DNA of 64,000 nt from assembly GCF_026914185.1 (NCBI RefSeq), contig NC_070559.1:1736001-1800000 (forward strand), given 5' to 3'. The notes under the pieces were generated by a model. That model made no database searches. It saw nothing but the letters and a program-made list of their open reading frames with translations, and was not told the DNA's origin. This DNA is from Puccinia triticina. Taxonomy: Eukaryota > Basidiomycota > Pucciniomycetes > Pucciniales > Pucciniaceae. The stretch's first letter is position 1, and each line of letters opens with the position of its first letter. Shown one piece after another: positions 34,866 through 45,744 of the stretch. The position numbers and the translations under genes were made by a program.

Positions 34866-35478
34866 TAGTGCCTTCAATGACCGGCTGACCGGTCATTGAG
34901 AGATTTTATCCTCCTCGATGGCTGGCTGATTGGTCATCAAGAGCCTTTATCCTTTTTGATGACCGGTCAGCCGGTCATCAAGAGGTTGTATCCCTTTCGA
35001 TGACCAGTCAGCCAGTCATTGAGAGTGTAGCCTCTTCGATGACCGGTCAGCCGGTCATTGAGAGTGTAGCCTCTTCAATGACCGGTCAGCCGGTCATCAA
35101 GAGTGTAGCCTCTTCAATGACCGGTCAGCCGGTCATCAAGAGTGTAGCCTCCTCAATGACCGGCCAACCGGTCATCAAGAGTGTAGCCTCCTCAATGACC
35201 GGCCGACCGGTCATTGAGAGGTTGGAAGCTCTTTGATGATCGGCTGAACGTTCATCATAAGCTTTTATCCTGTTTAATGACCTCAGCCGGCCATTGAGAG
35301 GTTGTATCCCTTTCGATGACCGGTCAGCCGGTCATCGAGAGGTTGTAGGCTCTTCAATGACTGGCTGAACGGTCATTGAGAGGTTTTATCCTCCTCGATG
35401 GCCGGCTGACCGGTCAGCCGGTCATCAAGAGTGTAGACTCTTCGATGACCGGCTGACCGGTCATCGAGAGGTTGTAGG
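34866..35478. repeat. Tandem ACCGGTCNNCCGGTCAT palindrome array
   Basis: About 16 units of roughly 35-40 bp have the form GATGACCGGTCAGCCGGTCATC followed by AAGAGTGTAGCCTC or GAGAGGTTGTA. Each unit holds an inverted repeat. The array continues beyond the Copia insertion at 50231-50340. The 78-residue frame at 35000-35236 is a repeat artefact. Confidence 0.85.
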
Positions 35479-35873
35479 TGTTGTAACCCTAAACCTGGTT
35501 ACCGATTGAATGCTCAGAAATTATACTCACCACTCATCACTCACGCTTAACAACACTCACCTGAACAGATCAAACTGAAACACTGAACGTTGTCTAAAAT
35601 ACTCAGTTATTTTCCCATTCTAGTTTTGTCTCTCAACAGTCTTTGTACGATCAACATGCTCATTTCCTATTTCCTTTATCTCTCACTCTGACCGCCTCCA
35701 ACCTCTTGTATATAAATAGTGCTCTGTTTGTACCTGTTTGTTTCTCAGGCTTATCGAAATTTAAGACCATTTACATACACTTCCACAGTCACTGACTCCG
35801 CGAGTCACACTCCCTTTCAGTACCGCGTACTCCCTTTCATCCAAGCACCTCGTGCCTATCTGCCCTCGCTAGA
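35479..35873 (+). repeat. Copia 5' LTR
   Basis: It runs from TGTTGTAACCCTAAACC to CCTCGCTAGA. The 3' terminus is GA rather than CA, but the boundary is fixed by the target duplication at the other LTR and by the PBS that starts immediately after it. A TATAAATA box (about 35712) probably drives transcription. Confidence 0.9.
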
Positions 35874-35891
35874 GGTTATGAGCCCAGCTGC
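35874..35891 (+). promoter_or_regulatory. Copia primer-binding site, half tRNA-iMet type
   Basis: GGTTATGAGCCCAGCTGC directly abuts the LTR. It is complementary to the anticodon-loop region of initiator tRNA-Met (GGGCTCATAACC), not to a tRNA 3' end. Drosophila copia uses the same mode, priming from the 5' half of tRNA-iMet. Confidence 0.8.
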
Positions 35892-36054
35892 AATTTACAA
35901 TTACAGTCTACGATTATTTTACACCATTGCTATCTTCACCTTATATTTCCTACTCAAAGATCTATTCACCACTCTCACTGTCAGAATCGACACCATCAAG
36001 AGACAACTCAGAAACTGCAAGGAAGCCCTCGACACCTGCATCAAACTAAACTAA
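35878..36054 (+). CDS. 58-residue ORF starting inside the Copia PBS, one membrane-like segment
   Basis: The ATG lies within the primer-binding site (GGTTATGAG). The frame encodes MSPAAIYNYSLRLF..., a hydrophobic stretch (LFYTIAIFTLYFLL) and a basic tail, and ends with TAA 27 bases before the Gag ATG at 36082. It would be the first ORF on any transcript reaching the PBS. It may be a leader peptide or chance; no family is recognised. Confidence 0.35.
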   Translation: MSPAAIYNYSLRLFYTIAIFTLYFLLKDLFTTLTVRIDTIKRQLRNCKEALDTCIKLN

Positions 36055-36115
36055 ATCCACATCTCACCTGCTTTTTTCGCCATGGCCAACAACACGTTGA
36101 ATCCTCTGAACCCGT

Positions 36116-37691
36116 TGTAGGGACTCTTGTGGGACACTAAATGTTTATTTGGTGAAAATATCCTCTGAGGGGGAAATAAATTGCTAATAGGTTGAAAGGC
36201 TATTACAACTTACGGGTGGTTTGAAAGACCTGCCCCTCTAATGGTACTATGCAAATAACTAAGAGTCTTGTAATCAATATTTATAAAGATGTGGCTGATT
36301 CCAAGATAGATCTTACTTTTGTATAGTAATCTCTATCAGACCTAGATTCCTCAAATCACTATTCTTGCAGATCTGTGACAACTTCTGATGCTGGAGGGAT
36401 AATGTAATCCAGTGGGATCAATTATGTAAAATACAATTGTTGTTGATGTTGGGTTGTTGATGAGAAGGTTGGTAATGATCTCTTCCTTAAGCAATCTCTT
36501 GATAAGGCACTTTAATCAATACTAGAGCTCCTGGTTGCTACTACACTACTACTACTTGTTATAATTGTTGTTGATGAAGTTGGTAATAATCTCTTCCTTA
36601 ACAATCTCTTGATAAGGCACTTTAATTACTACTAGAGCTCCTGACTACTACTACTACTACTGACTCAAACTTAACACTACCACTACCACTACCACTACCA
36701 CTAAAATACCACTAAACTACCACTGTAACTAAACTAACCACTGTGACCAAACCTCTGTAGGCTGATGGGGAAAAGATCTGATGAGGGGGGGAAAGAGGCC
36801 TCCTTATATATTGAAGGGTGAGGGAATTTAGCTCCAGGGGAACTCCTTGTGAGGGCTATTTTCTGCAGGGGATATCAGTTGCACAGCAAGATATGCATGT
36901 GTTGCACTGCCTGCCAAACAATTAGGTAATGGATTCTGCAGGAGGGGATATCAGTTGCACAGCAATATATGCATGTGTTGCACTGCCTGCCAAAGAATGA
37001 TGTAATTGATTCTGCAGGCAGGCTCCTTGAACACCTTATCTGCCTGCATATGCTGCACTGCATGATATCATGTGTTGTTAGGTGACCCAAACAACCTTCC
37101 GTAACCTACCATATGCCTGCATGTCCAGCTGTTGCCTTCTTCCATCCAGAATATTGGGGGTCAAAGCCTCTCCTCCCACCTTGCTCCATCCTTCCTTCTT
37201 CCTCCTCCCTAATTAATACTTACATCCATATCCCATCATACTGAATCCTAGACCCTTATAAAGTAATATACCACCCTTATAAAGATAATATACCCTTACA
37301 CAAGTAATATACCCTTATAACACTGCCTTACTTGATACACCACACCATCCTCCCTTCCATTCCTGGTTGAGACATGTGCTCCCAATACCTTCCACCTCTT
37401 CTATTGATAACATCCTTCCACCTCCCTGCCATCCTACCTAGTCATGGTCCTCCATTCCATCCCTGATCACGCCGTCCATCCTACATGATCCTAGTCTGCC
37501 GTTCCGTCCGTGCTAACACTATCCCTCATCCATCTGTCTGTATCTGTAATGAATCCATTCCTCCCATCAACACATACACTGCTTGTATTATATATAACTT
37601 CCTCCTCTTATAATGAATGATAGCTGTATCTATGCTGTCTCAATACCTCTGCAATGTGCTTTTGGCATTGTCACGCCAATGGAGCACCACA
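36116..37691 (-). repeat. LTR (3' LTR with respect to the element)
   Basis: The LTR is 1576 bp and contains CCACTA/ACTACT trinucleotide tracts (36640-36725) and duplicated GGGGATATCAGTTGCACAGCA segments (36868 and 36948). A purine tract (AAGTTGGGGGGGGGA on the minus strand, 37692-37706) immediately precedes it in element orientation and serves as the polypurine tract. Confidence 0.88.
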
Positions 37692-37706
37692 TCCCCCCCC
37701 CAACTT

Positions 37707-40150
37707 AATGCTGTCCACAGCATTCATGACAAATGCCAAAAGAACCATATTCAATTATTCACCAAAAGAATTGTCCAACAGTCGTGATTTCCGTTCTTCC
37801 CAATCTAATATTTCGAGTCCCATTTTTGCCGTGTCCAATAGTTATTTTCCTCCTATACCAAAGCGCCAGTTGAAATAAGGTATTCTAAAATTAGTGATTC
37901 ATCTCCCCTTCCTACAACTAGTCCAATTCCAAGTTCCAAATGTCTAAATTCACCACTACATCTTAACTGTAATCCCTGTTGTTGTTCTGTGACATCCATC
38001 CATGATCCAGTATAAGACAAAAAAAAATCCCAATCCTATCTTTCTTCCTCTCCACACCAATGACATTGTTCCAAGGAAAAAGCCAGTTTATTCCGCAAAA
38101 GGTTGTTGAAAAGCAGTATTTAATAAGATCCGGCCTATTTCATCCTTCCCTCCTGATACCTGCTCAATATGATTCTACAAATTTTTCCAGTCCTGATGCC
38201 CGCAATCGATGAACCCCGCTAATCCAAAATACTCTTATTTTGCCCTGTTGTTTTGCTATAAAATTCCAAGTCCTATTCCACCCCATCCATTTTGCCCGCT
38301 AGTATCTTCCGGTTCCAAACGTCCGTCCGTCCATTTTCCTATCCTTTGAATATCCCAATGATTGTAACCTCTAATGACTGACTACTCTTCATACTAAAAA
38401 AAATGTAACTTGTTTTCAAATTGGCCCACCCTATTCCCTCAGCTAAACAAGGGAAACTGTTTGCCTACCAAATGCTTTCCAATATATTCTATATACTAAG
38501 TCTTGAAGTATAAAAATGCTTGAATTCCTATGCCTAAAACTGTCCATAATATTCTGTAGTCCTCCAATTTTGATCTGTAATTCCATATTGCGCTTGTTGT
38601 TGAATTTCCTGTTCATAGCCGTTTGAATTTCATGCTGAGGAGCCAAGTATACATTTACACATAGCAATTTTATCTCTTGCTGAGGAGACATGAGCAGTTT
38701 TGTCTCTTGCTGAGGAGAGAGTAGGCAGATTTACCTCTTACCAAGGAGGCCTAGGCAGTTTTACCTCTTGCCAAGGAGGCCTAGGCAGTTTTACCTCTTG
38801 CCAAGGAGGCCTAGATAAATGTTGAAATCCATGCTCCACTATTGCCTGTTGAGATTGGTGATGTCCTGATACATATTTCTTGCGTGCCTTCGCGCGTCGC
38901 TTCCATTATGTCTTGATTACATAATTGAAACTTGCCCCGCTGCGCCTGGTGCGCTTCCCGAAGCTAAGTCTGATTGTTACCGGACCTTGCCGGACTTGAA
39001 AACAAAGGCTCAGCCCGACTGCTTCAAGCTTGCCTGTCGATCGCCTCCCTTTCCTTGTTGGGTTCATTCAGGTTCATTCGCTGCTGGTAAGGTGTTTGTT
39101 CTCTGTTTCTCAATTTCTATCTGATTTTGCATATATAATATATTAGCTGCTGATCATCGTTCTCCTTTCATTATAGACCACACTTGCACTCATTTTTCTA
39201 CTCCAATCAGCAGGATCGGTTGCTACTGCTCGCTCATGATATGCTCGTCTTCTCTTGCATGATGTGCCATTGCTGAAATGCATCTTTTCATACTTTACCT
39301 GTCAAGACCTCAGTCCCGCTATTGATCTCGCGAATGAATCACCTCCGCGGCTATCCGCTCGCCGATCTCCTTGTTTAATAACCCACCAACTTCAATCGGC
39401 CCGACCGTTTATTATGCTTGCTAGCTTCGCTGATGGTGCAAAGCATCCCCATCCTAATATCGCCGTTATTCTGACAAACTCGATATGCAGCTATCCAACC
39501 CGATCATTGTACGTATATCTCCATCTTCCTTGCAGCTCGCTCCCAGCCGTTCTACTCGCCAATCCTCTTACCGTTTCTTTTCTTATCCAGCTGCTTCCTT
39601 AGCCCGCGGTGCTCTCGTCGTCCCTCCGCCTACTAGCCGACACCATCACGCCTACAATCCATTCAACCTCGCGCTCTGATCTATCTACTCGCTTCCTTAA
39701 GCTATTGCCGACCTGCCTATTTTACATGAAAAAATTGGAGCCCAACAAAAGAAAGGATTGGACCGACATAAAAGCTAAAACTATATTCTGCTTGTACCGT
39801 TATCCTACTTATGTACCCTCATGTCAAGCAAATAGAAACAAACATAACAATCTATGAATTGTGTATTCAACCTATCACCTTTAACATCCTCTTTCTTGCT
39901 TCTAGTTTGAAATACATGGACTGTACCAAAAAAAACCCATGAACAAAGTGCCCACGCGAAAAACTACTCTGAAAGAAGCCAAAATAACTGACAAAACACA
40001 TAAGATAAACACCACCAAAAAATGAAACTAAAAGCACAACCAACCTAAGGTTTCCTACTTATACATTTCTTCTAGTCAAAAGCGGACCCATCAAAAATAC
40101 ATTGTCTTCCACCATCTCTTTGTACATTATTGCTATTCATGGAAAAGATC
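37707..40150 (-). other. Long non-coding 3' region of the Gag-Pro element
   Basis: There are no convincing frames on either strand. It contains a five-unit tandem of about 31 bp (TTTTACCTCTTGCCAAGGAGGCCTAGGCAG, 38655-38812), the outer units diverged. Its length and lack of genes resemble large retrotransposon derivatives. Confidence 0.55.
38655..38812. repeat. 31-bp tandem, five units
   Basis: The units share TTTTACCTCTTGC.AAGGAGGCCTAG. The last two are identical; earlier units read CTTGCTGAGGAGA and are more diverged, giving a gradient from old to new units. Confidence 0.8.
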
Positions 40151-43100
40151 TCAACAGCTAAAACCTAAATCCTCCCATTCCTCCCAAAAGGTGGCATAAG
40201 CTTCTCCTAGCAGTTTTTGCTCCTCCCGTACGGCCCAACTAAATCCTTCCAAGCTAAATTTTCCGCAGGCACCAACCATCCTTGCTATTGCTCTGGCCAA
40301 GAATTCTTCCTCCTCTTTTTCTCTGTCTCTACATGAATCCCATAATCTTTGATTACTCAGATACTTGTAACCAATGTCACCCCCTGAATACAAATTTTTC
40401 CTGTCCTCTTCATGGATCCACCAATGGCCTGGACAAATCAACTCGTTCTTCAGATACCCTTCCACCCCATCACCATTCAACAACATCATGAAACCAATTC
40501 GCCCGGCCGTATACCCTGGAAGCTCCGCCCAATACCCCTTTGCCATTGACGGAAGTGTTTCTGGGTATATTTGTAAAAAGTCTTGGGTGGGAAACCCTTG
40601 ATCTATATAATCCAATCCTAATGCACTGTTCACCTTGTAGTTGCGTATTCGTCCTGATGAAGTATATGTGGGACAGTCTGTCCAACTGGTATCCCAATTC
40701 AGTACTTGGTCCAAGTTTTCTGTTATCCATCCATCCTCAGGTTCCCCCTTAAGCTCGCCTGCTGGAGGTGCCGTAGTACTGCTAGGTTCAAGGTCCCAGG
40801 TATTTTTCAGCTCTACCATTTCCACCGGCGTACCAAAAGAATATGAAATATCATCTGAAGGGGTGTTTGGAGGGCAAATTGTTTGTTGTAAATCCTCTTT
40901 TGGCTCTTTTCTAATAGACCAGGTGGTACACAATTGATTATTCTCTCCACCATTTATCCCCTTATCCGCTCCATTATAGGTTACGCTATCCGCTCCATTG
41001 TTGGTTATGCCCTCTTCTCCGTTGCCTGTCCCGCTCGCCAGTCCACCATTGATTAAACTATCCGTTCCTCTGTCTGTTACGCTACCCGCTTGTCCGTCCG
41101 TTCCGCTATCCGCTTGTCCGTCCGTTCCGCTATCCGCTCGTCTGTCCGTTCCTGAAGTCTGATACCGGCCCACTTGAATACTATGAGAACATTTATCAGC
41201 AATCCTTCTAGGCGGTCCCATCTCCCATCCTGGAACTTCTGGAGCACAGATGGGTATACACAACCTCTCTCCATCCCACAACTCATAACTCAGGATTTCT
41301 CCTCGTGACTTGGACAACTTCAGACGTACTTTGTGATCCGCCAAAAATGGTCTTCCCAACACTGTATACACTTTGCCTCGAACAATGAAGAAATTAGCCG
41401 CCTTGTTGTCCTCCAGGTCTATATGAAATGGAATAGATTCTGCTAAGCCAACAATGGGTGAAGAATGACCGCCAATACCCGTAATATTCATACTGATTTC
41501 CCTGGTGGGCAGTTTTAACTGCAGCGCAACCGTTTCCGGCATAATATTCAGTTCAGCTCCACTATCCACTAATGCCTTAATTTTTCGTCCTTGAATAGTT
41601 ATGTTCACAAATCCCAACGGGCATGCGTAAGTCAAAGGTGCTGTTGGGTGAATTGGACGTCCTCTACAGTCAAATTCTTCCTCAAAGTCATTCCGGTTGC
41701 ATCTTCCTGAATTCTGTTGTCGATTTGCCATCTTGACCTCTCCTGCCGGCAGATTATTCAAGTCTTGGAGAAACTTTGGTGCAATTAGCAAGAGTTCCTC
41801 CAAGGTGAGTGTGAAACTTTGCTTCAGTATTTTCTTCCTTAATCCCCCCCCAACTTTGACTCTATCCACATTCTTCTCTGTTGATTCTTTTGCTGATTCC
41901 TCCTCTTTGCTTTCCGCTTCTTTCTCCGGTAGCCGCTCCTGTTCCTGGTTCTCCTCGCCTTTGCTGCTTCCGTCCTCCGATGTTCCTTCCACCCATGCTC
42001 CTGGATAACTTGACCTCCTCTTACGTCCTGCTACTGGCTTTTTGTTGGCTTCTTGATTTGGCGCTGGGGGCTTAGGTATAGCTTCTTTGGGTTTTTCCAC
42101 TTTCTCCGGTTTGGATTGAGTTGGCTGACTTTCTGTTTCTTTCTCCTTTTCTGCATTTCTAGGTGATCTTCTCAAGCCAAACCCAATCTGAATTTCCTCA
42201 TCCTCCTCGCCGTAATGCATCTCTGGTGGACTCCACATCTCCCATTGGTTAGTCAAAATCATGGTTGCTGTTGGCTCATGCGATTTCTCCAATCCCGTGT
42301 TTCCTGCCGCCATATTAGCTCGTATTTCCGCTCCTTTGCTGCTTAACTCAACCCGCTCCGCGTATCGCCGTACCAGTTCCCGAATAGAATCCCCTGTGTC
42401 CGATGGAATTGGTTCCTTGTTGGGATAGTAATAGTTTGGACCTGACTTGAATACTGCCCGCTTGGTTATGTCTTCACTCAGATGTGAGCAAAACATGACT
42501 GTATGGTCCATCTCCTCACAATAAAAACACTGAATTGGTGGCCGTGAGAACAGTGGTCCTCCTGGTCCTGCCGGTCTAAATCCTGGTGCTGACTGTCTTG
42601 GTGCTGCTAAATGAGGTGGGAAAGGTCTAGAATTTGGGTTAGTATTCAAATCCGTACGTAATTTCTTAATTTCCTCCTCCAATGCCTTTACCTTATCATT
42701 CCCCGCCTCTGGCTGGGGTTTTGCTTGACCTTCCTTGTTGTTTTCTGGATCCTTGCTGACATTCTTACCTTTTGTAGTACCCACATCCATATCCAATACC
42801 GCCAATGATGCCTCCACGTACTCCTTCAACTGTTCCAGCTTAGGTACCAGTGCCTTTCCGTCCTTGGTCTTGCGTAATTTCTTATTATGCGCCATATCAC
42901 GTGCCACGTCTCGCCGTATCTCCGTTGAAATTGCCTTCCAAAGTGGTTCCCCACTCTCCGTGTTAACGTCCTCGTATCCCATCTTCTTCAAGTATGCCAG
43001 TATTTCCTCAAGATCACCTATAAACAACCGGTACTCCTCCTTTGTTTGGATGCCACCCTTGTCTGCATACTTTTCAACCAAGGTGCCTATTGAGCCCTCA

Positions 43101-44059
43101 TTGAATCACCTTTTTGGTGTTGCCCTTCCCCATTTTCGAATGAGTTCCCTCTTCAGCAACTCCCAATCCCGGTTCTCATGGCCCTCCATGTTCTCAATAC
43201 ATTCACTAATCTTCCGGTCCTTCACCAAGAATGGCAATTGTAAAGCCACATCTTGTCCACCAGCTTTTTGCATTGGAGCTATCTTTTCCACACGCTGAAT
43301 GAACAACTCCACTTCAGTCCCATCAAAATGTAAGTTCATCTTCTTAGTATCTAGTAAAACACCCTTTTCCTCGTCCACTAACTTGATCTCAGCTCGTGAT
43401 TTGAACTGACTAGAGTTTGGTGTTGATCCAGGTGTTTCCCCCACGCTATCTGTAATTCCTTGAATGGTGGTGTCCAAACCCACTGCCCCTGGTGTAAATG
43501 GAGTTGATGTTGTAAATTGAAGTGATGGTCCTTGTTGAACTGGAGTTTCAGGTATTGGTACATTTTGAGTTGAAGTTGTAAATCGAAGTGATGCTCCTTG
43601 TTGAACTGGAGTTTCAGGTATTGGTACATTTTGTGGTGCCTTCTTCTCTGCTAGCCATGCTGCCATCATTTCCTTTAGCCCCTTCACTTCTTCAGTCAAC
43701 CCAGTAATCCTTACTTGCTGTTCCTGAATGATTTCTGACTGATCTTGCCCTGGTGGATCCATGATGGGTAATCGCTGATATCCAATCAGTTGCTCTTCCA
43801 AATCTTCTGACTTCTTCCTGGTGACTTGATCACAATATTCACTAAGAAATTCTCTCTCTTGCTCCGTCAAATCCCCGTATTCCCACTCCCTGGTGTTGTA
43901 ATCGAGACTTAAATCCAAACCCCACCACGTACGCCAAATCCTATCCCGTCTTTCACTTGCTGATGATATCCTATCCTCGTCCTGATCCTCGCCGTCCACT
44001 CCTGAGATCCTGTTCTTGCCGTTATCCGTTCCTGAAATCCTGTCCTCGCCGCCGTCCAC
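40151..44059 (-). pseudogene. Gag-protease polyprotein with unusual C-terminal extension, one TGA
   Basis: One frame of 1302 codons is interrupted only by TGA at 43106-43108, where CGA fits (KR-R-FNEG). The N-terminal Gag part has an acidic, repeat-bearing leader, a coiled-coil-like segment and a duplicated QNVPIPETPVQQG unit (43500-43630). Next come a CFYCEEMDHTVMFC zinc-knuckle-like motif, a long charged low-complexity linker, and a retropepsin domain (KALVDSGAELNIMP, then GLGRPF-like LGRPFLADH). Degenerate TDGQADSG repeats (about 41040-41160) lead into about 250 residues with no known domain (GYWAELPGYTAGRIGF, CPGHWWIHEEDRKNLYSG). Where gypsy elements carry reverse transcriptase, this one has that extension. 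Confidence 0.8.
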
Positions 44060-44145
44060 TTGACTATCTTGATCCTCCGTTAGTTGAAGTTACTGATGAT
44101 CTTCTTAAATTGTTTGATGACTTGATGATCTTTCCAAAGGTAATC

Positions 44146-44164
44146 GGCCACTGTTGGGACACCA
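44146..44164 (-). promoter_or_regulatory. Primer-binding site of the Gag-Pro element
   Basis: On the minus strand, two bases inside the 5' LTR, TGGTGTCCCAACAGTGGCC begins with TGG, as required to pair with a tRNA CCA end. The tRNA species was not assigned. Confidence 0.6.
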
Positions 44165-44166
44165 GA

Positions 44167-45744
44167 TGTAGGGACTCTTGTGGGACACTAAATGTTTATT
44201 TGGTGAAAATATCCTCTGAGGGGGAAATAAATTGCTAATAGGTTGAAAGGCTATTACAACTTACGGGTGGTTTGAAAGACCTGCCCCTCTAATGGTACTA
44301 TGCAAATAACTAAGAGTCTTGTAATCAATATTTATAAAGATGTGGCTGATTCCAAGATAGATCTTACTTTTGTATAGTAATCTCTATCAGACCTAGATTC
44401 CTCAAATCACTATTCTTGCAGATCTGTTACAACTTCTGATGCTGGAGGGATAATGTAATCCAGTGGGATCAATTATGTAAAATACAATTGTTGTTGATGT
44501 TGGGTTGTTGATGAGAAGGTTGGTAATGATCTCTTCCTTAAGCAATCTCTTGATAAGGCACTTTAATCAATACTAGAGCTCCTGGTTGCTACTACACTAC
44601 TACTACTTGTTATAATTGTTGTTGATGAAGTTGGTAATAATCTCTTCCTTAACAATCTCTTGATAAGGCACTTTAATTACTACTAGAGCTCCTGACTACT
44701 ACTACTACTACTGACTCAAACTTAACACTACCACTACCACTACCACTACCACTAAAATACCACTAAACTACCACTGTAACTAAACTAACCACTGTGACCA
44801 AACCTCTGTAGGCTGATGGGGAAAAGATCTGATGAGGGGGGGAAAGAGGCCTCCTTATATATTGAAGGGTGAGGGAATTTAGCTCCAGGGGAACTCCTTG
44901 TGAGGGCTATTTTCTGCAGGGGATATCAGTTGCACAGCAAGATATGCATGTGTTGCACTGCCTGCCAAACAATTAGGTAATGGATTCTGCAGGAGGGGAT
45001 ATCAGTTGCACAGCAATATATGCATGTGTTGCACACTGCCTGCCAAAGAATGATGTAATTGATTCTGCAGGCAGGCTCCTTGAACACCTTATCTGCCTGC
45101 ATATGCTGCACTGCATGATATCATGTGTTGTTAGGTGACCCAAACAACCTTCCGTAACCTACCATATGCCTGCATGTCCAGCTGTTGCCTTCTTCCATCC
45201 AGAATATTGGGGGTCAAAGCCTCTCCTCCCACCTTGCTCCATCCTTCCTTCTTCCTCCTCCCTAATTAATACTTACATCCATATCCCATCATACTGAATC
45301 CTAGACCCTTATAAAGTAATATACCACCCTTATAAAGATAATATACCCTTACACAAGTAATATACCCTTATAACACTGCCTTACTTGATACACCACACCA
45401 TCCTCCCTTCCATTCCTGGTTGAGACATGTGCTCCCAATACCTTCCACCTCTTCTATTGATAACATCCTTCCACCTCCCTGCCATCCTACCTAGTCATGG
45501 TCCTCCATTCCATCCCTGATCACGCCGTCCATCCTACATGATCCTAGTCTGCCGTTCCGTCCGTGCTAACACTATCCCTCATCCATCTGTCTGTATCTGT
45601 AATGAATCCATTCCTCCCATCAACACATACACTGCTTGAATTATATATAACTTCCTCCTCTTATAATGAATGATAGCTGTATCTATGCTGTCTCAATACC
45701 TCTGCAATGTGCTTTTGGCATTGTCACGCCAATGGAGCACCACA
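44167..45744 (-). repeat. LTR (5' LTR with respect to the element)
   Basis: This LTR is 1578 bp and near-identical to 36116-37691; one visible difference is CACACTGCC for CACTGCC. The target CCGT on its outer side reconstitutes the Copia Gag codon pair CCG TCC when the element is removed. Confidence 0.88.

Larger units (their letters stand above)
36116..45744 (-). mobile_element. Gag-Pro-only LTR retrotransposon, 9.6 kb (non-autonomous)
   Basis: LTRs at 36116-37691 and 44167-45744 start TGTAGGGACT and end CACCACA. CCGT flanks both sides (36112-36115 and 45745-45748). By eye the LTRs differ by about three substitutions and one 2-base indel, so insertion is recent. On the minus strand the order is 5' LTR, PBS (44164-44146), one long Gag-protease frame (44059-40151), 2.4 kb without coding capacity, a G-rich PPT and the 3' LTR. 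No reverse transcriptase, RNase H or integrase was found anywhere inside, so it must move in trans. Confidence 0.88.

Noticed and set aside
34866..35478. CRISPR-like array
   Set aside because: The units are degenerate tandem palindromes without unique spacers, in a eukaryotic genome and inside a hAT-type element.
45670..45744. Start of the Copia coding frame at 45670
   Set aside because: These codons lie in the LTR of the inserted Gag-Pro element; the true Gag start is at 36082, on the other side of that element.
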